Shown: in pieces, positions 11,311 through 32,371 of the stretch | Numbering within the stretch: the stretch's first letter is position 1 | How the letters are laid out: each line of letters begins with the position of its first letter | Assembly: GCA_963662155.1 (NCBI GenBank) | Contig: OY759262.1 | Coordinates: forward strand, 11,680,082 to 11,744,081 | Source: Lamellibrachia columna | Taxonomy: Eukaryota; Annelida; Polychaeta; Sabellida; Siboglinidae | Length of the DNA stretch: 64,000 nt | Direction: 5' to 3' | Program-made: the position numbers and the translations under genes | The notes under the pieces: generated by a model | Told to the model about the DNA's origin: nothing | What the model saw: only the letters and a program-made list of their open reading frames with translations | Databases searched by the model: none

Positions 11311-11870
11311 GACTGGGTAGTGCAAGGAGTGACTGGGTAGTGCAAGGAGTGACTGGGTAGTGCAAGGAGTGACTGGGTAGTGCAATGAGTGACTGGGTAG
11401 TGCAAGGAGTGGCTGGGTAGTGCAAGGAGTGACTGGGTAGTACAATGAGTGACTGGGTAGTGCAAGGAGTGGCTGGGTAGTGCAAGGAGTGACTGGGTAG
11501 TGCAAGGAGTGACTGGGTAGTGCAAGGAGTGACTGGGTAGTGCAAGGAGTGACTGGGTAGTGAAAGGAGTGGCTGGGTAGTGCAAGGAGTGACTGGGTAG
11601 TGCAATGAGTGACTGGGTAGTGCAAGGAGTGGCTGGGTAGTGCAAGGAGTGACTGGGTAGTGCAAGGAGTGACTGGGTAGTGAAAGGAGTGGCTGGGTAG
11701 TGCAAGGAGTGACTGGGTAGTGCAATGAGTGACTGGGTAGTGCAAGGAGTGGCTGGGTAGTGCAAGGAGTGACTGGGTAGTGCAAGGAGTGACTGGGTAG
11801 TGCAAGGAGTGACTGGGTAGTGAAAGGAGTGGCTGGGTAGTGCAAGGAGTGACTAGGTAGTGCAAGGCGT
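11311..11870. repeat. 20-bp minisatellite, 28 copies with higher-order pattern
   Basis: The unit is gactgggtagtgcaaggagt, 28 copies with no length change. Variants (ggctgggtag, tgcaatgagt, tgaaaggagt) recur in a fixed order: 11581-11640 and 11701-11760 are identical, pointing to a 120-bp higher-order unit. All three minus frames are open because 20 is not a multiple of 3 and the unit lacks a stop on that strand. The long Leu/Pro/Thr readings are not genes. Confidence 0.97.
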
Positions 11871-11997
11871 CGTAGGCTTTTGCAGTAGCTGCCTTTTCTC
11901 CCGTGCAACGCCGGACAACTCAACTGGTTGACTTTATATGACCACACACATTGGCTTAGTATATTGTATAATAACATAATTATATATTAATGTACTA

Positions 11998-12088
11998 TTG
12001 TTGATGTCGATGTTGTTGTTGTTGTCTTTGTTGTTGTTGTTGTTGTTGGTGGTGGTGGTTGTGGTATTGGTGGTGGTGTTGGTGGTCG

Positions 12089-12119
<31 letters not shown>

Positions 12120-12345
12120 GATTCTGTTGGTGGTGGTTGTGGTGGTGGTGTTGGTGATGGTGTTGGTGGTGGTGGTGAAGTTGGTGTTGGTGGTGGTGGT
12201 GTTGGAGTTGGTGGTGGTGGTGTTGGTGGTGATTGTGACGGTGATGATGGTGGTGATAGTGGTGTGGGTGGTGGTGGTGATGGGTGATGGTGTTGTTGTT
12301 GGTTTTTGTTGTTGTTGTGGTGGTCGGTGGTGGTGGTGGTGTTTA
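11998..12345. repeat. (GTT/GGT)n low-complexity tract
   Basis: About 350 bp of GTT, GGT and GAT triplets. Strongly G/T on the plus strand. Open frames across it are compositional. Confidence 0.95.
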
Positions 12346-12349
12346 CTAT

Positions 12350-15117
12350 TTTTAAAAGTTACAACCACATCACTATGACGTTCTGTTAAGTGTCGTACTT
12401 AACTATCACGTCTGAGTTAATGGCAGTGACTTCGTACGTATTCGCTGAGTGCCGTGCCATTTATTGCCGTGCCGTGCCCTGTTATTGGCAGAATGTCATG
12501 AAGATGCAATTACGGCTACGACCGAGTACTTATCCTGCATTAAAGATGCATTCTGCTCATTAGCTCGTTATGAAGGAATTCCTCAACGAAAGCCGGACTA
12601 TTATACGTATTGACAAATCTGTGATCATTTAGACATCGATTTTGTGGACTACAAACGTTATGTGAAAATATAACCAGGTTTCCATTTCTAAGTAGGCTTA
12701 TACATATAATTTATGCAATACGAGCGGCTTAAAGAATACTGTGAACTTAAATTATGCTAAACTTAGTGGTGCATGAGTTTCAGCCGCTCGTCTTTCCAAC
12801 TTCAAGCAAACGGCTTTCAACAAACTCCAATCGTTACATCAACATGGCATTGCAGCAGACCTGGTGACGATCTGACTAAAACTAGGTTGGTGTACAGCCT
12901 GTAGATGGCGGTCTGTGCCTTATCGCCACGTCGGTCGGACCCGTATCTACAGCCCGAAGGCAACGTCTCACACGCCGTGCTTATCGCTCGACGGGAACAT
13001 GTTATTGCCAGTAGCTTCTACACCGGGGAGCCAGGTCGGTGTTCACCCGGCTGTGCCTCTGACGTATGCCAGCCGACGGTCATGACTGCAGGATGCAGAC
13101 CGTGCAGGTTAATTACTCCGTGCTGTATTTAAGGAACATGTCCCGGCATAGGTCAACCCTTTCTGTTAAATAAACACCACAACCACGTGATTGTATCCAG
13201 GAAGGTATCGTCCTAACTCGGGGTGAAATATTCCGCATGTCTGTCTGTTTAAAACCATTATGTTCATTTTGATGCCAGGCATCGCTCGAAACCGATATTT
13301 AAAAACATGGAAAAGGCGTATTTTCCCGCAACGGCTAATTTAATTTGCTTACCCGAAAATTTGCTATTGCATTTAACATGTCTTATTTTTAAAAGACACA
13401 TTTATTGAAAATCACCTACGCGATAACCAAAACGTCGACATTAAATTTGTCAGAATTTGTTAAGATACGAATCAGGAGGGCATATTGGTTGCACCTTCTG
13501 TCTTTTTGCTTCCCCGTCTTATGTGTCTATTATCCCAACTGCTCCGTTACAGGCCTGGTTCGCATGCATTTGTTCTTGGAGTGCATGATGGTCCTAATCT
13601 AGATGCTACGTTACTGGTACTTGAACCAAATTTGTCAGTTTCAGAAACTGAGTAAATATGGAGTAAATATCACCCAAGATCTGACCCAAGGGCATGTGAG
13701 CACGTGCTGGATTTTTTCATTTTACCAATATTAAAAATATATTGTATGCAACAGCTTATTATACATTTGTTATATTAGTGTCGTCATTTAGGACAACCTT
13801 CACAGCATTTGTCAGATGTGTTAGTAAACAAACCGCCTCATTCAGATTGCAAGAGTGCATGTTTGTTTGTCGGTGGGTCACTGGAGCCTGGAACTACGCG
13901 CACAATCACAGGCACTCGCATACCGAATAACGGTTGAATTAGTGACGCCGGTGAAGATTTCGCTTACATGAAACACGCCTCGTCCGGACTGACGCGCTCG
14001 CGTTTCCTCAACGTCATCCAGCTGGTTGCGCCGTAGACGCGCGTACACACGTCCGCTTTATGCGTCTGCACGTTGATGGCTTACAAACCTTTGAACTTTC
14101 CTTGATTCTCAGGCGGCGTCGCTATCTGAAATACGTCTATCTGTTGATAAACGCAACGATATTTAGGTTAGTATCATCGGCGTGCTGACAATACACTCCA
14201 GCACCTAGGCTAGGGCAGTGTTATGCGACCAGCTTAGATGGTGGCGTTAACCCGCCAGATTAAAAGAATGTCACGAGCTATTGCGTACATTTTACAGATA
14301 AAACATTACCAAGACACGCCGACGTTCCTTTTAAGACGGACCGCACAAATCGCCAACTGCAAGTCCTTTATTTTGGAATTGTTAACGCGAGGCGGAATCG
14401 GTAAATTCCATAATGTCACAATCGTATCGGTTCCGGAACGTGCACTCGTGTGGATTCGTGATGCAGTGGTCATTTCACGTAAGTGGCGTTATGTTAAATA
14501 AACACAGTCAAGCCAATATGTCACGTTACAACAAAATATTTAATGAATAGTATAATATATTTTCACATTATAAAAAAGGAAATTAATGTGAAATAATCTT
14601 TGCGGAATGATGCTCCTAACGATGTAGTTATCAAAAAGGTCGAAGCGTTGTTGTAGCCATCTACGTTCCTATGCACCCATCTTGTGGAATTTCCGCGTAC
14701 GCTATGTGTCCGTGTAAGGCGGTATTTGAACATTTGCATTTCCAAATGGGGCACAGTCATTTGTAAACAAAGTCGCCTAATTAATTTATTAAAGATTAAC
14801 AATATTCACATAGATAACCACAAATCAGATGTGGCTGTAATTCTTTAGCGCACATCACAGTAATCCTGATAGACAGTTTGCTTCACAAACATAATCACTT
14901 TCACGAGACAATTGACATAACAGCAAGACTTGGTATTTCGGATGTCGGCGCCATTTTACACCATCGGTTTTAACGTGTCCTCGACTAGGTAACAAGGACC
15001 GCACCGCGCCTGGTCCCGTCGATTGGTCCATTTTGCATCGCTGCAAGCAGCGTCGCCCGTTGACCACGTGACTTCCGGTGACATAACGTATTTCCGCGAC
15101 ACTTGAACTACGGCGGT
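12350..15117. other. Intergenic region downstream of USP-B
   Basis: About 2.8 kb without a recognisable exon or element. A minus-strand AATAAA at 14790-14785, about 330 bp past the USP-B stop, could be its polyadenylation signal. Confidence 0.4.
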
Positions 15118-22463
<7,346 letters not shown>

Positions 22464-22469
22464 TGTGCG

Positions 22470-24420
22470 TCTGCTCGTTAAACCCGGCGCTGTAAAACAA
22501 AGGCGCTGCAGCAGTCGACGTTGGGGCAACTTGGACGTCGACGTTACAAATGAAGCGGCGCTGTGAACAATAACCTGCGGCGGGCGACGACGACGCTCGC
22601 AGCTGTAGCGGCGTCACTTGACTCGCCGAGCGCATGCGTCGCGCCTAGTTCTCATGGCGATCGATAAAAAGATCAATGCTGCGGAAGGAGCAGCTAGTGC
22701 AGGTGGATCTCAGCCCGCCTGTGGCGTGTCAGCAGCATGCGAGCCACATTTGGCGGAAGGTTTCAGCATCCGCATCTTGTCAGCCAGCTGGCCGTTTCCG
22801 ATTGGGCCTCGAGCACGTCTGCAGCCAATGCTATGCTGCCGTCCACAAGGCACGCGTTTCCTCTTAGTGGTCAAGCTACATAGTGATGCATTTGGCAGGC
22901 GAATACACAATGCGATAAACATGTTTCAATATTAGTGTTCCAGCGCGTTAGCTGTGCCCGGTGTAAAATTAGCGCCTGAACCAAAACACGTAAACATCTA
23001 CGTTGTAAAGTAACTGTGTATACAGCGGAACCTCGTTTATCCGCACACTTTGGTTTCCAATGGTTCTGGTTGTATTAATGATGCGTGCAGAATGATGAAT
23101 CACAGAATAATGAAGCCATTTACAGTGTGCTGAGATTTGATCACACACAAAAAACCGTGCGGATTAGTGAATAAAATGGATTATCATAGACCGGGCTACC
23201 AATGTTTCACTGTATGCCCCCTAATAAACGTAGGCCCCCTAATAAACGTAGGCCCCCTAATAAACGTAGGCCCCCTAATAAACGTTGCTGATATGTAGAC
23301 TACACACACTACGGTAGGGCTCAGTATATATTATGATAACGCATTTAAAGGCATGCCTTTATATGGTTAAAGGTTTTAGGTTAAACGCATAGTTATGTCG
23401 TTAAAGGTATGCCTTTAACTAAATAAAAGCACGCATTTAACTAAATAACGGTATGCATTTACATAACAAAGCACGCGAGTGTAAAGTTAAACGTATGCAC
23501 AATTTTCACGTTTATAAAACTTAATTTTTACAGTTAACACCAACTAGGTTTGCTGCCAGAGATCTAGGCCCACACCATTTAGACCTGGACCGCATGTCAC
23601 ATTAGAATTTTGATTCTCTTGTTCCGATTGGTTACAATTGAAGGTACGGCTGTTAAGAAAAACGCATGTCTTTAACGATACATCCTCTCCTGTAATGTAG
23701 TGGTCCAACACGCAAATGTAACGACCGTCGGAGTGACTGTGTTGGCCAGTGTTTAACACACGTCACGCATCGTGGAGAACGAAACATAACATGTCTGACA
23801 TATTAACTGCGTAACCCTTGCTTAAGACCAAAATTATATCCGTGACATCGATAAACATATTCACAATATTTAATCGAATACTCCTCAGGTGATACACATC
23901 AGAAAAGTAATTGCGAAAATGTATAAATAAGTAATTACATAACTGCCACCTACTGCCATGTTCATCTTGCCAAGTCACGTAACACGAGGTCAGATTTACG
24001 ATTGTCAGAAACGTTTTTGCGACGCTTGACTAAACGGCTGTAAGGGCAATCACATCAGGAAACATGCCACGGCGTGAACATTTACTCTGCTGAATCGCTT
24101 TACTCTCCAGCGGTAAATGGCATCACTGCGGCTCGGCCCGCTGTTGCGGTTAAAATTAATGATGAGGCGCCAGTCTAGGTTACCCGATTTTCATATCATT
24201 GCACATGGTTAACATGTCAGCCGTCATTCAACCGGAGAAATGACCGGAATCTCCCAACTTTAGAACACATTCTGTGTAAACACTGGCGTAATATTCTTGA
24301 TCTTAGTTGCACGTGTGTAGTTTTTATTACCATGAGTTTTATTTCGCTTTTTAACATCAGTTGTATGCACCTCTCGGCCAGAGTCTCGCGGGCCGGCTGA
24401 AAACCGTCCACCGACATAAA
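22470..24420. other. Intergenic region upstream of USP-B
   Basis: A CpG-rich zone (about 22470-22640) next to the USP-B start may be its promoter. A 4-copy 18-bp repeat (taggccccctaataaacg) lies at 23213-23285. Otherwise no gene seen. Confidence 0.4.
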
Positions 24421-24429
24421 CTTGGTTTT

Positions 24430-24550
24430 CCGATCGCTTCGCGTTTATTTCTTAAACCGTGTTTTATTTCGCATAATGTGTCTTCCCGGTACTAATGTAG
24501 ATGAATGTAAGTTGTATGTTGCCACAGACGCTGTCAGTCACCAACAACAT
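24430..24550. repeat. Dispersed repeat, copy 1
   Basis: About 115 bp containing gttgccacagacgctgtcag. The same block recurs at 49566-49680 with about 85% identity by eye. Nature unknown; possibly part of a retroelement 3' region. Confidence 0.75.
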
Positions 24551-24554
24551 AGTC

Positions 24555-24755
24555 TTAATCGACACTATAACTTGTGTACGACTTCGTGAGCTTATCACGT
24601 TTTCAAGATAGACACCTACCTTAAGTTTTCCACTGTCCGTTGATTGAAAATATATGTAGACCGATTAATTGGAAACAAATACTGGTAAAAAGAAGAACCG
24701 TCATCACTTGTAGACTACTGGAGTCAGAATTAAAAATTACAATTTATATTGAATG

Positions 24756-24787
<32 letters not shown>

Positions 24788-26325
24788 ACATATATAACCA
24801 GAACCATTCTAGTTACAGTTGATCCCTGATATGTGCATAAAATGCAGGTTAAACAACGACAATCTTGTTGTTGTCTTAGAATTCATAGTTGTTTGCTTAA
24901 TGAACCACGTGACACCACACCACTGATGCAGTGAAGTCGAATGGGATGAGCCGCATCACCATGGCAATGAACACATCGACTATTTTTCATCTTCCGCTTC
25001 AGCCTTGTTAGACCCATGCACTGCTGGGATATGCATGTCACTTCTTCTTGTGCTTCGCGTTCCCACGCAATTGTCATATGTGCACTTTCCCAGTAGACCA
25101 TTATCTCTGTTTTCTATTTCACTGTGTAGGATCTTTTCATACCCCTGGCATAGACACCACACAGAAGGACCAACGGCTTTTAGCTATAATGTTTTGAAAG
25201 GGGGAGTGTTTCTAACGTCCTACAACCCAGCACCTCCTAGTCACGAGGCGAACACCAAGACATGGAGCCACTGCGCCAGTTTGCATCTTCTCCTTCTATA
25301 GAGTGATTTGCTGCTTTGTTGTTAATCTGGTTTATTTTCAAACGTCAGCTTTTGCTAAATCCCTAGCCTATCCCAATGTAATCATTGTATGCATGTATTT
25401 GCATGTGCTAATTAGTTATGTTTCAGTCCTTCTTATGATGTTGCTCACCATTATGATCATTTTCATGTTTGTTTTGTATAATGTCCAACACATTTTGCAT
25501 AAAGACGAACATACAAAATATTTCGGATTTTGTTTTCTAACAACATAGCAACTGCAGTGTTTTACGATAATTTTTGAAATAATGCTCGTCAACCGTATGC
25601 TTTATGATTGGGATACAGCTATACATCGTGGGAGGATGTAAACTATGTTGGACTTCCTTAAACCTTGTTTTTTTGGAAAACACCTTATGTTCAATAAGTG
25701 AGACAGCCATTGACATATCACAACACAATCAATATCGTTGTCAATTTCGCCTCTAGCCTAATAATCAAAGGCGTCCAGACCGGCGTCGACGCGAATAAAT
25801 GAAATCGATTTTTTTTTGCAACAAATCATTTCCTTAGTCTAGATTAAGTCAGTCAGCCGTGTCAACAAATACGCCTCCCGTTTTTCAGTTCATCCATACG
25901 CAATTTAATCATGCCCAGTGTGTACGTTAGTCTAACTCTTACCCAAGGTTTGCCGAACGCAACGTTGATTTCAACACAGCTAGTTACCTAAATACGAGTG
26001 TTTTGCATAGGTCACCGCCCTACTATCAACAGATATGATGAAAGCGTGGTTTTTATCTTAATTTGAGCACTGTGGCATTCCGCACGGCTCATAGTTATAA
26101 TTATCTCAACCCGCATAAATACCACACCAGAAACTTTCTTAGCATCATATCCATTATTTATTTATCCATAGAAAAACACCAGTAACATTTGACGACCACA
26201 AACATAACACGATCAGAGTCCACATTATAAAAAGAGTTAGTGCAACCAACAGGTAGCCATTTTGGTAAAGCAGGTTCTCTGAAAAAAAACCTTGTGGAAC
26301 AACGAACAGGGTCAGTATCAATTCC
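24555..26325. other. Intergenic, no gene seen
   Basis: AT-rich, with a short (TA)n run at 24757-24797. No domain motif in any frame. Confidence 0.4.
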
Positions 26326-26329
26326 GAAG

Positions 26330-26435
<106 letters not shown>

Positions 26436-26439
26436 TACT

Positions 26440-27370
26440 CAACTGTAAAACGACCAGGTTCCTGGTGAATATAGCAAGAACAACCTACCACTAGCACTAG
26501 TAGGTGTATATTCCACCGTCAAATATAGCATGTATCACATAAAGAATGCACCTTGTATTCAGTTAGCTTAGTTGTTTTGCTACATAATACAGCACTTTGA
26601 GTATAAAGTTATGGACGAAAAAAAAGGAATAAGTCGATCAGAGTCCAATCGAACCTAGTTATAAAAAACCTAGCTTAAAAGAGATATAACCACTGCCTAC
26701 GTTAGAGGTGCAGTTCGGTTGGAGTCGCGGATACGCGCGTCAGGGTTCGGTGGAAAGGGAAGGCGCATTTTACCCCGCTCCCAGGATTGATGCCACTGAT
26801 GTCAGGGGTGATGTGCAGTCATTACAAATCTTACCCGCTTTGTGATTAGGGTTGTACGGACGACTAGCTGGGCCGTCATGCAGGCGATAGTAAGTTGATA
26901 TTAATCATATAGGATTGATGATATAAGAGGCATGCTATGTGAGGCATCCATTGGTTTTGGTCCCAATTAAGAGCAATGTGGAGCATCCTACACCCGTATT
27001 GCAAGTGGCTTATGTCAACACCGACCCCTGGTGGATAAGGCAGATAATAGTTGTGTTTGATCTCATCAGCTAACGAGCCATATTATGCAACCGAAATCGA
27101 TAAAGTGAGATTATAATCTTAGAATTGCAGTCTTGTGTTTTCTATATATTTTGAGAGTGTTGGGGATTTGAATCACTGCATTGACAGATAAAAGATATTA
27201 CGCGCATTTATCACTCGAAACGTCAGAATTTTCTAGTGGCCGCATATTAATCGATTGATTCACTGACAAAGATAATGTTCCCGGATGTCCGCCCCCAAAC
27301 TCCCAAGATATATAGCTGACTGATGCCGTAACTGGGAAAAAGTTAAATTCCACATTAGTAGATGCAAGAG
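26440..27370. other. Intergenic, no gene seen
   Basis: No supported exon or element. Confidence 0.35.
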
Positions 27371-27377
27371 GGGTAAA

Positions 27378-27690
27378 AGGTAAGTTCGTATATAGCGCAG
27401 CATCCCGTCCTTAGGACTGCTCAAAGCGCTTTATACTTCACCCCCTGGCAGACCTGTTCATTCCAAGCCCATTTCAACTTCTCTGGGAAGCATTCAGCCA
27501 CGCTGCAATTACTACGCAAAGACTACTCGTTCACATATGTATGTTCACCACTGTATGTATTGCCAGATACCCATTTATACAGCTGTGGCAACGTGGGGTG
27601 ATCAAACTTGCCAAAGTGGGATTTGAAACCATGTTCTCTCGATTGAGAGTCCGGCATTCTAACCGGTATGCTATCGCGCCCCACAGAGGT
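27378..27690 (-). mobile_element. tRNA-derived SINE, family 2, minus orientation
   Basis: The reverse complement starts with tggggcgcgatagcatacc and contains a B-box-like ggtttcaaatccc. It continues with the same body as the 39548 copy (landmarks gtgatca, gcagcgtggctga, caaagcgctttgagcag). About 310 bp. No coding capacity expected. Confidence 0.85.
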
Positions 27691-27699
27691 GACGATGAA

Positions 27700-28855
27700 G
27701 CATTGGCACCAATTCACGAGGATTGATGATCCAGGAATTGGCTTTGCTGGATGCATGAATTTTGTGAACATGTGGTGAAAATGGTGAAAATGTAGCTGTA
27801 ATGGTGCGCTGCAAGGCGGTTCTGTAACAAAGCAAACCATAAATGTATCCCTTTGTATGGCTGTCTCGTGCATGAAGGTAGTGGGGAGCAGACTGCGATT
27901 GACAGGACACACACACATAGATAATGAGTGAGGAAAGATTTACAGGAGCAGACTAAGTGGCGTGGCCCCACCGCGCAAGGGACTGGGGGAAGAAGAAGAA
28001 CATGGTTATCTCATTGCACAACGGTCAGCGTGTTTCACAATGAAGGTTGCAACAAATTCGCATATGGACGTATACTAGAAGCACAGACGGTAAGTCCCAC
28101 GTTTAATATCCGCATCTGATCAAATTAATGGTGAAACCACGAAATTGCGGCAGGCCCTAACTAATAATAGTCCAGTCGATCACATTAATTGACGTTTGCT
28201 AGATTTATGTGATCGATGATACTTAACATGGTGTTGCAAGTTAGTGTAGGTGATTAACGAGGAGCGGATATTACAATTCCCTCCTCGTTTTATTTAGGCC
28301 ATCGCGTATCCGCGGTTCGTTGATGTTCACATTCACAGTGTGTGTGTGAATGAATAGTAATAACAATATGAATAGTTGGTTTAATAAATGAGTGTGCATT
28401 AAAAAAAATCTTCGAAATAGTTGACTTTGATCGTTATATCTGGTACTTGCGAAAGTATGCTTTGTAGATTTTTCGTTAGATGTTAGCCTGGCCTGACCAT
28501 AATATGCATAATATTATGATCGGTGTTCCCTGTAAAACACATACAATAGTGGGCAGTTTGACAGCCTGATTTCTAACCACAAAGCCATCTCTACGCCTGC
28601 ACACGGAGGCGGCTCGCACTTAACTTCGTTAGCTGACTTGATTGAATTCGTACGACATTGGCATGCGCTGCAGGTGTGCTTATTGTCATCACAATCAAGC
28701 CGTTTCCGCGATATATCCAGGCGGGAAAAGTAGAGATCGACAGCAAATATTTTGATTGTGTGATTTATTGGCGCTAATACATCATCAAGAATTCATCAAG
28801 TATGTGGCTATTTATGGCGGGCGTCATCGAATGGTCGGTGTCGTCTGTGCCGTTG
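27700..28855. other. Intergenic, no gene seen
   Basis: Nothing supported beyond simple AT-rich DNA. Confidence 0.35.
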
Positions 28856-28859
28856 GTGT

Positions 28860-29335
28860 AGGGTGCAGCCTTCGTTGTCGCTAGGTGGTTTTACTTTTCT
28901 CTGCACCGAGGCATTTCATAACTTTGGATGTAGAGCAATTCTTGTTCTTCCTCGTAATTCCCTTTAAATCGCCAACTAGTTCGTGGACTGCTGCTTGCTC
29001 TGGATGCTGTCCCCTTCCACTGCTCCCAGTTACCACCTCTTGCTTCCACTTGTTCTTCTCCTCCGCCTTTCTCACATCCCTCTTAGCACAATCTCCCCAT
29101 CTTAACTGTAGTCTGCCCCTTTTCGTGCGCCCCAGCTTTTTAACCGCTGCTCTAATTTGGTAGACGGCCCTCCGGGTGTCAGCATCCGCACCAAATCACC
29201 CGCCCACATCATCCGGCTTCTTACTATTCTTCTTGTTCAACTGACCAGCATCCCAATCTCTTCCCTCGGGTCGTTCATCCACCCTCTTTGTTCCTGTAAA
29301 GTTAATTCCTCTGCCAGCAACTAACCGCTCACCTG
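28860..29335 (-). mobile_element. LINE ORF remnant, C-terminal tail
   Basis: The minus strand reads RIVRSRMMWAGDLVRM, the common R-R-x-x-W-x-G-H-h-h-R-M tail of LINE reverse transcriptases. A charged stretch then follows in shifted frames (EEQVEARGGNWEQWKG). Frame changes and stops are present. RT core motifs are not seen, so it is 5'-truncated. Confidence 0.6.
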
Positions 29336-29699
29336 CAATGGACCAGGGCTATCCTACCTCCTTGTGTTCAACATTTCGTGTTTAGTACTGTTTACACAGT
29401 GTTATTGCACATAAATAAATATAGAGAAATTCTTGCTCAAACTACTCCAGCACCTGAAATGTCGCAGTGGAAACAGTGATAAATATTTGAAGAAAAATGC
29501 TACACTTTTATGGTGGGTTTCGCGAAATAATATAAGAGCCAGCGTTTAATGAGCGAACGAATAACGATCCAGTGTTCGGGTGAAGTCAAATGGTGTGCTA
29601 CGTGTGATAATTGGCGTAGTTAACGGCACAAGTTCTGGAAAATGTTATTGAATGTTCGTGCTGTGAGTGCGGAAACAGATAGCGGATGAGACTCATGCT

Positions 29700-30645
29700 G
29701 CAACCGATCCCTTAGCAGGCTAGTCCATCCAAGACAATAGCATTTGTGAAAACAACTTCCCGAAGCTTTCCTTTTTGTCTGATGCATATATTCCAGATGC
29801 TAAATTTCAGGAGGCTAAATCTGACTATTTAGGGCAGTTAATTGTAACTCCAGAAAGGGTAGCTAAGAAAATAAAGACAATGAAGGATACTAAATCACCG
29901 GGAGTGGATATAATTCCTCCAAAACTACTAATTAAAACAGTAGAACAAATCAGTATACCACTTGCAAGAGTGTTGTCATTAAAAGAGGGAGTTGTTCCTT
30001 TTGAATGGAAAGAAGCAAACATCATACCATTATTTAAAAAGGGTGCGAGAGAAAAGTAAGAGAATTGCAGACCACTGAGTTTAACGTCAATAATGCGTCA
30101 ATTATTAGAAAGGTTAATTAAATACCATATGGTGGACTTCCTTGTTAGGCATAAATTATTAAATTCATCTCAACATAGATTCCTAAAAGCTAGGTCATGC
30201 TTAACAAATGTGTTATGTGTTTTTGGAAGTAATCACTAAGTAGATAGACGAGGGATATTATCTACTTAGATTTTCAGAAAGCTTTGGACAAAGCGCCATA
30301 TCAAAGATTACTACTTACGATACATGGTATCGGGGATGGCTTAATTGACTGGATAGAACAATGGCTGACTGACAGAAGACAGCGTGTTGTAGTAGGTGGA
30401 AAGGTTTCAAACTGGAAATCAGTTTTGAGTGGGGTACCACAAGGATTGGTATTAGAACCTTTATTATTCTTAATATATATTAATGACTTGGACGACAATA
30501 TAACAAGCAACGTACTGAAATATGCGGATGACACAAAGGTGTTTAGAAAGGTTAACACTGATGGTGATAAACAACATTTACAAAACGGTCTAGACAAATT
30601 AGTTAAATGGACTGAAAAATGGCAGATGTTATTATTCAACTATTT
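29700..30645 (+). mobile_element. Jockey/CR1-like LINE reverse transcriptase, degenerate (family X, copy 1)
   Basis: RT blocks in order on the plus strand: DTKSPGVDIIPPKLL, then EWKEANIIPLFKKGAREK (29775-30059). Next are YQRLLLTIHGIGDGL and WLTDRRQRVVVGGKV, then SGVPQGLVLEPLLFLIYIN. Last come the catalytic YADD (30521-30532) and LDKLVKWTEKWQ. A stop at 30059 and disturbed frames at 30060-30280 split it. It ends abruptly at about 30640, followed by a GCGT run. The element at 48.3-49.6 kb is the same family. Confidence 0.88.
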
Positions 30646-30675
30646 GTGTTATTATACTGCAACAGCGTATATGTG

Positions 30676-30718
30676 CTTGCGTGCGTTCGTGCGTGCGCGC
30701 GTGCGTGCGTGCGTGCTT
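30676..30718. repeat. (GCGT)n microsatellite
   Basis: A short gtgcgtgc run placed just after the LINE breakpoint. Confidence 0.9.
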
Positions 30719-30719
30719 T

Positions 30720-32090
30720 TTCAGGAAATTCTGAGTCAAATTTATGTCGCCTCCGATGAGCCTACTCAGAATGGAGTTATATGTGGTTATATGTGGTTAT
30801 ATGTGGTTATATCTCAGTTTCCCGACACCAAATGTCCCGACCAGTGACTGAAACAGGTTATTAATCTGGTTATAATCTCGATTACCCAGAATAAGCAAAC
30901 ATAATGCCTCAATCATTTCGGGATCTGGTCATAAACTAGTTATGTGATTTATAGATAATAATGTGGATTATGCGTTATATATAGATTTTGAGAGCATTTG
31001 AGTATTGATTAAATGACTAGAGTTGATCTGTTTGTGCAATATTGTGCAACAGCTTTGAAGAGTCAGTGATCATTTGCGTGAGAGCACAGTGGTGGCTACG
31101 TCAAACGCAACAATATTTTGTAATCAGGCACCATGCTGTCATGGCAGGAAACGGGGGAATGATTGGTTTGGAAGGAATTTCTTAAGGAGGCGTGTCATTT
31201 TCAGGAATGTTATAGGAGAACGATTAAATTTCACACTCTCTGTCTTTCTGCATGTTTGTTTGTCTGTCTGTCTGTCTGTTTGTATGTATGTATGTCTGCC
31301 TATCTCCCAGAAGTTGCGTGCTAAAATAACTCATGTATTTGTTCAACATGTAGACATACTAAAAAAAATATATATATATAAATAACAAAGCAAAATCACG
31401 CCTTTATCCCCTAAAAGAGCTTCTTCAAAACAAGCTACACATCAACATATCATTTCTTAATTAATTCCAGGGCAATGACATTTTATGATTGTGCTTCTGA
31501 GAAAAACGGCTTTGAAACAGAAAATTTACGGCCCAAATAGGAATAGCATAGTGATTTACAATTATTAAATTCCAGTGATATTTGGCATTGTTGATTGGTC
31601 TTCATCAGTTTGATTGATTGTAAGATATAATAAATATCTAGTTATCGATATTGTAACTCATGCATACTACTCTATATACCATTTAATATATGTATTGTAA
31701 TAGGGAAAGTATTATAAGTATCATACTTCCTTCTTGCCCTTTTTGGACATTTTATTATTTAACATTACTAACTCAATTGTAATTTATCTGCTTTGTTGGT
31801 TTGTGAAATAAACTTCATTCAAAATATAAATGCAACCATTGACGCTTAAGGGCCTCATAGGATCCAGATCTACAAAAACGAAATTAGAATAATTTATTTT
31901 GGTAGGGTAAGGTCAATGTCAATGTCACGCCCCCAAAATAATCTACAACTGCCGGTTCCATGAGAAACTGACTGAGATATGAGGGAACATATGTGTGTTC
32001 CTCATATCTCTAGCTAGTTGTCTATGTAAAGTAGTTTGTGACTATGTATGTATATGTGTAAAAGGTAAAATCTCCAGGCTTTAGTGACAA
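30720..32090. other. Intergenic, no gene seen
   Basis: Holds a 10-bp repeat (atgtggttat, 30780-30812) and a TCTG/TATG run (31256-31296). At about 31790-31830, gaaataaacttcattc resembles a retroelement 3' tail. No gene. Confidence 0.4.
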
Positions 32091-32093
32091 ACG

Positions 32094-32335
32094 GTGGCGC
32101 CATCTCAAGAAAGATAAACAATCGAGTTGGTTCTTTGTGCACGACAAGCCTCAATACCAGCCCTGTGCCTATTGTTATCTTGTGGCGCCATCTCAAGAAA
32201 GCTAAACGATCGAGTTGGTTCTCTGTGCATGACAAGCATATATTACAGCCATGTACCTATTGTAATCTTGTGGGGCCATCTCAAGAAAGCTAAACAATTT
32301 AATTGATTATTTGTGCATGATAAGCCTCTATAGCA
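32094..32335. repeat. 88-bp tandem repeat, about 2.8 copies
   Basis: The landmark ccatctcaagaaag recurs at 32100, 32188 and 32276, 88 bp apart, with point differences between copies. Confidence 0.9.
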
Positions 32336-32371
32336 TAGAGTATATATATATATTCGTTTCTTTCATAGCAG

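Noticed and set aside
11184..11977. Long overlapping minus-strand frames rich in Leu, His, Pro and Thr
   Set aside because: They are the three frames of the 20-bp minisatellite, open only because the unit lacks stops on that strand.
12905..13132. 75-codon plus-strand frame
   Set aside because: No recognisable motif; intergenic position between repeats and USP-B.
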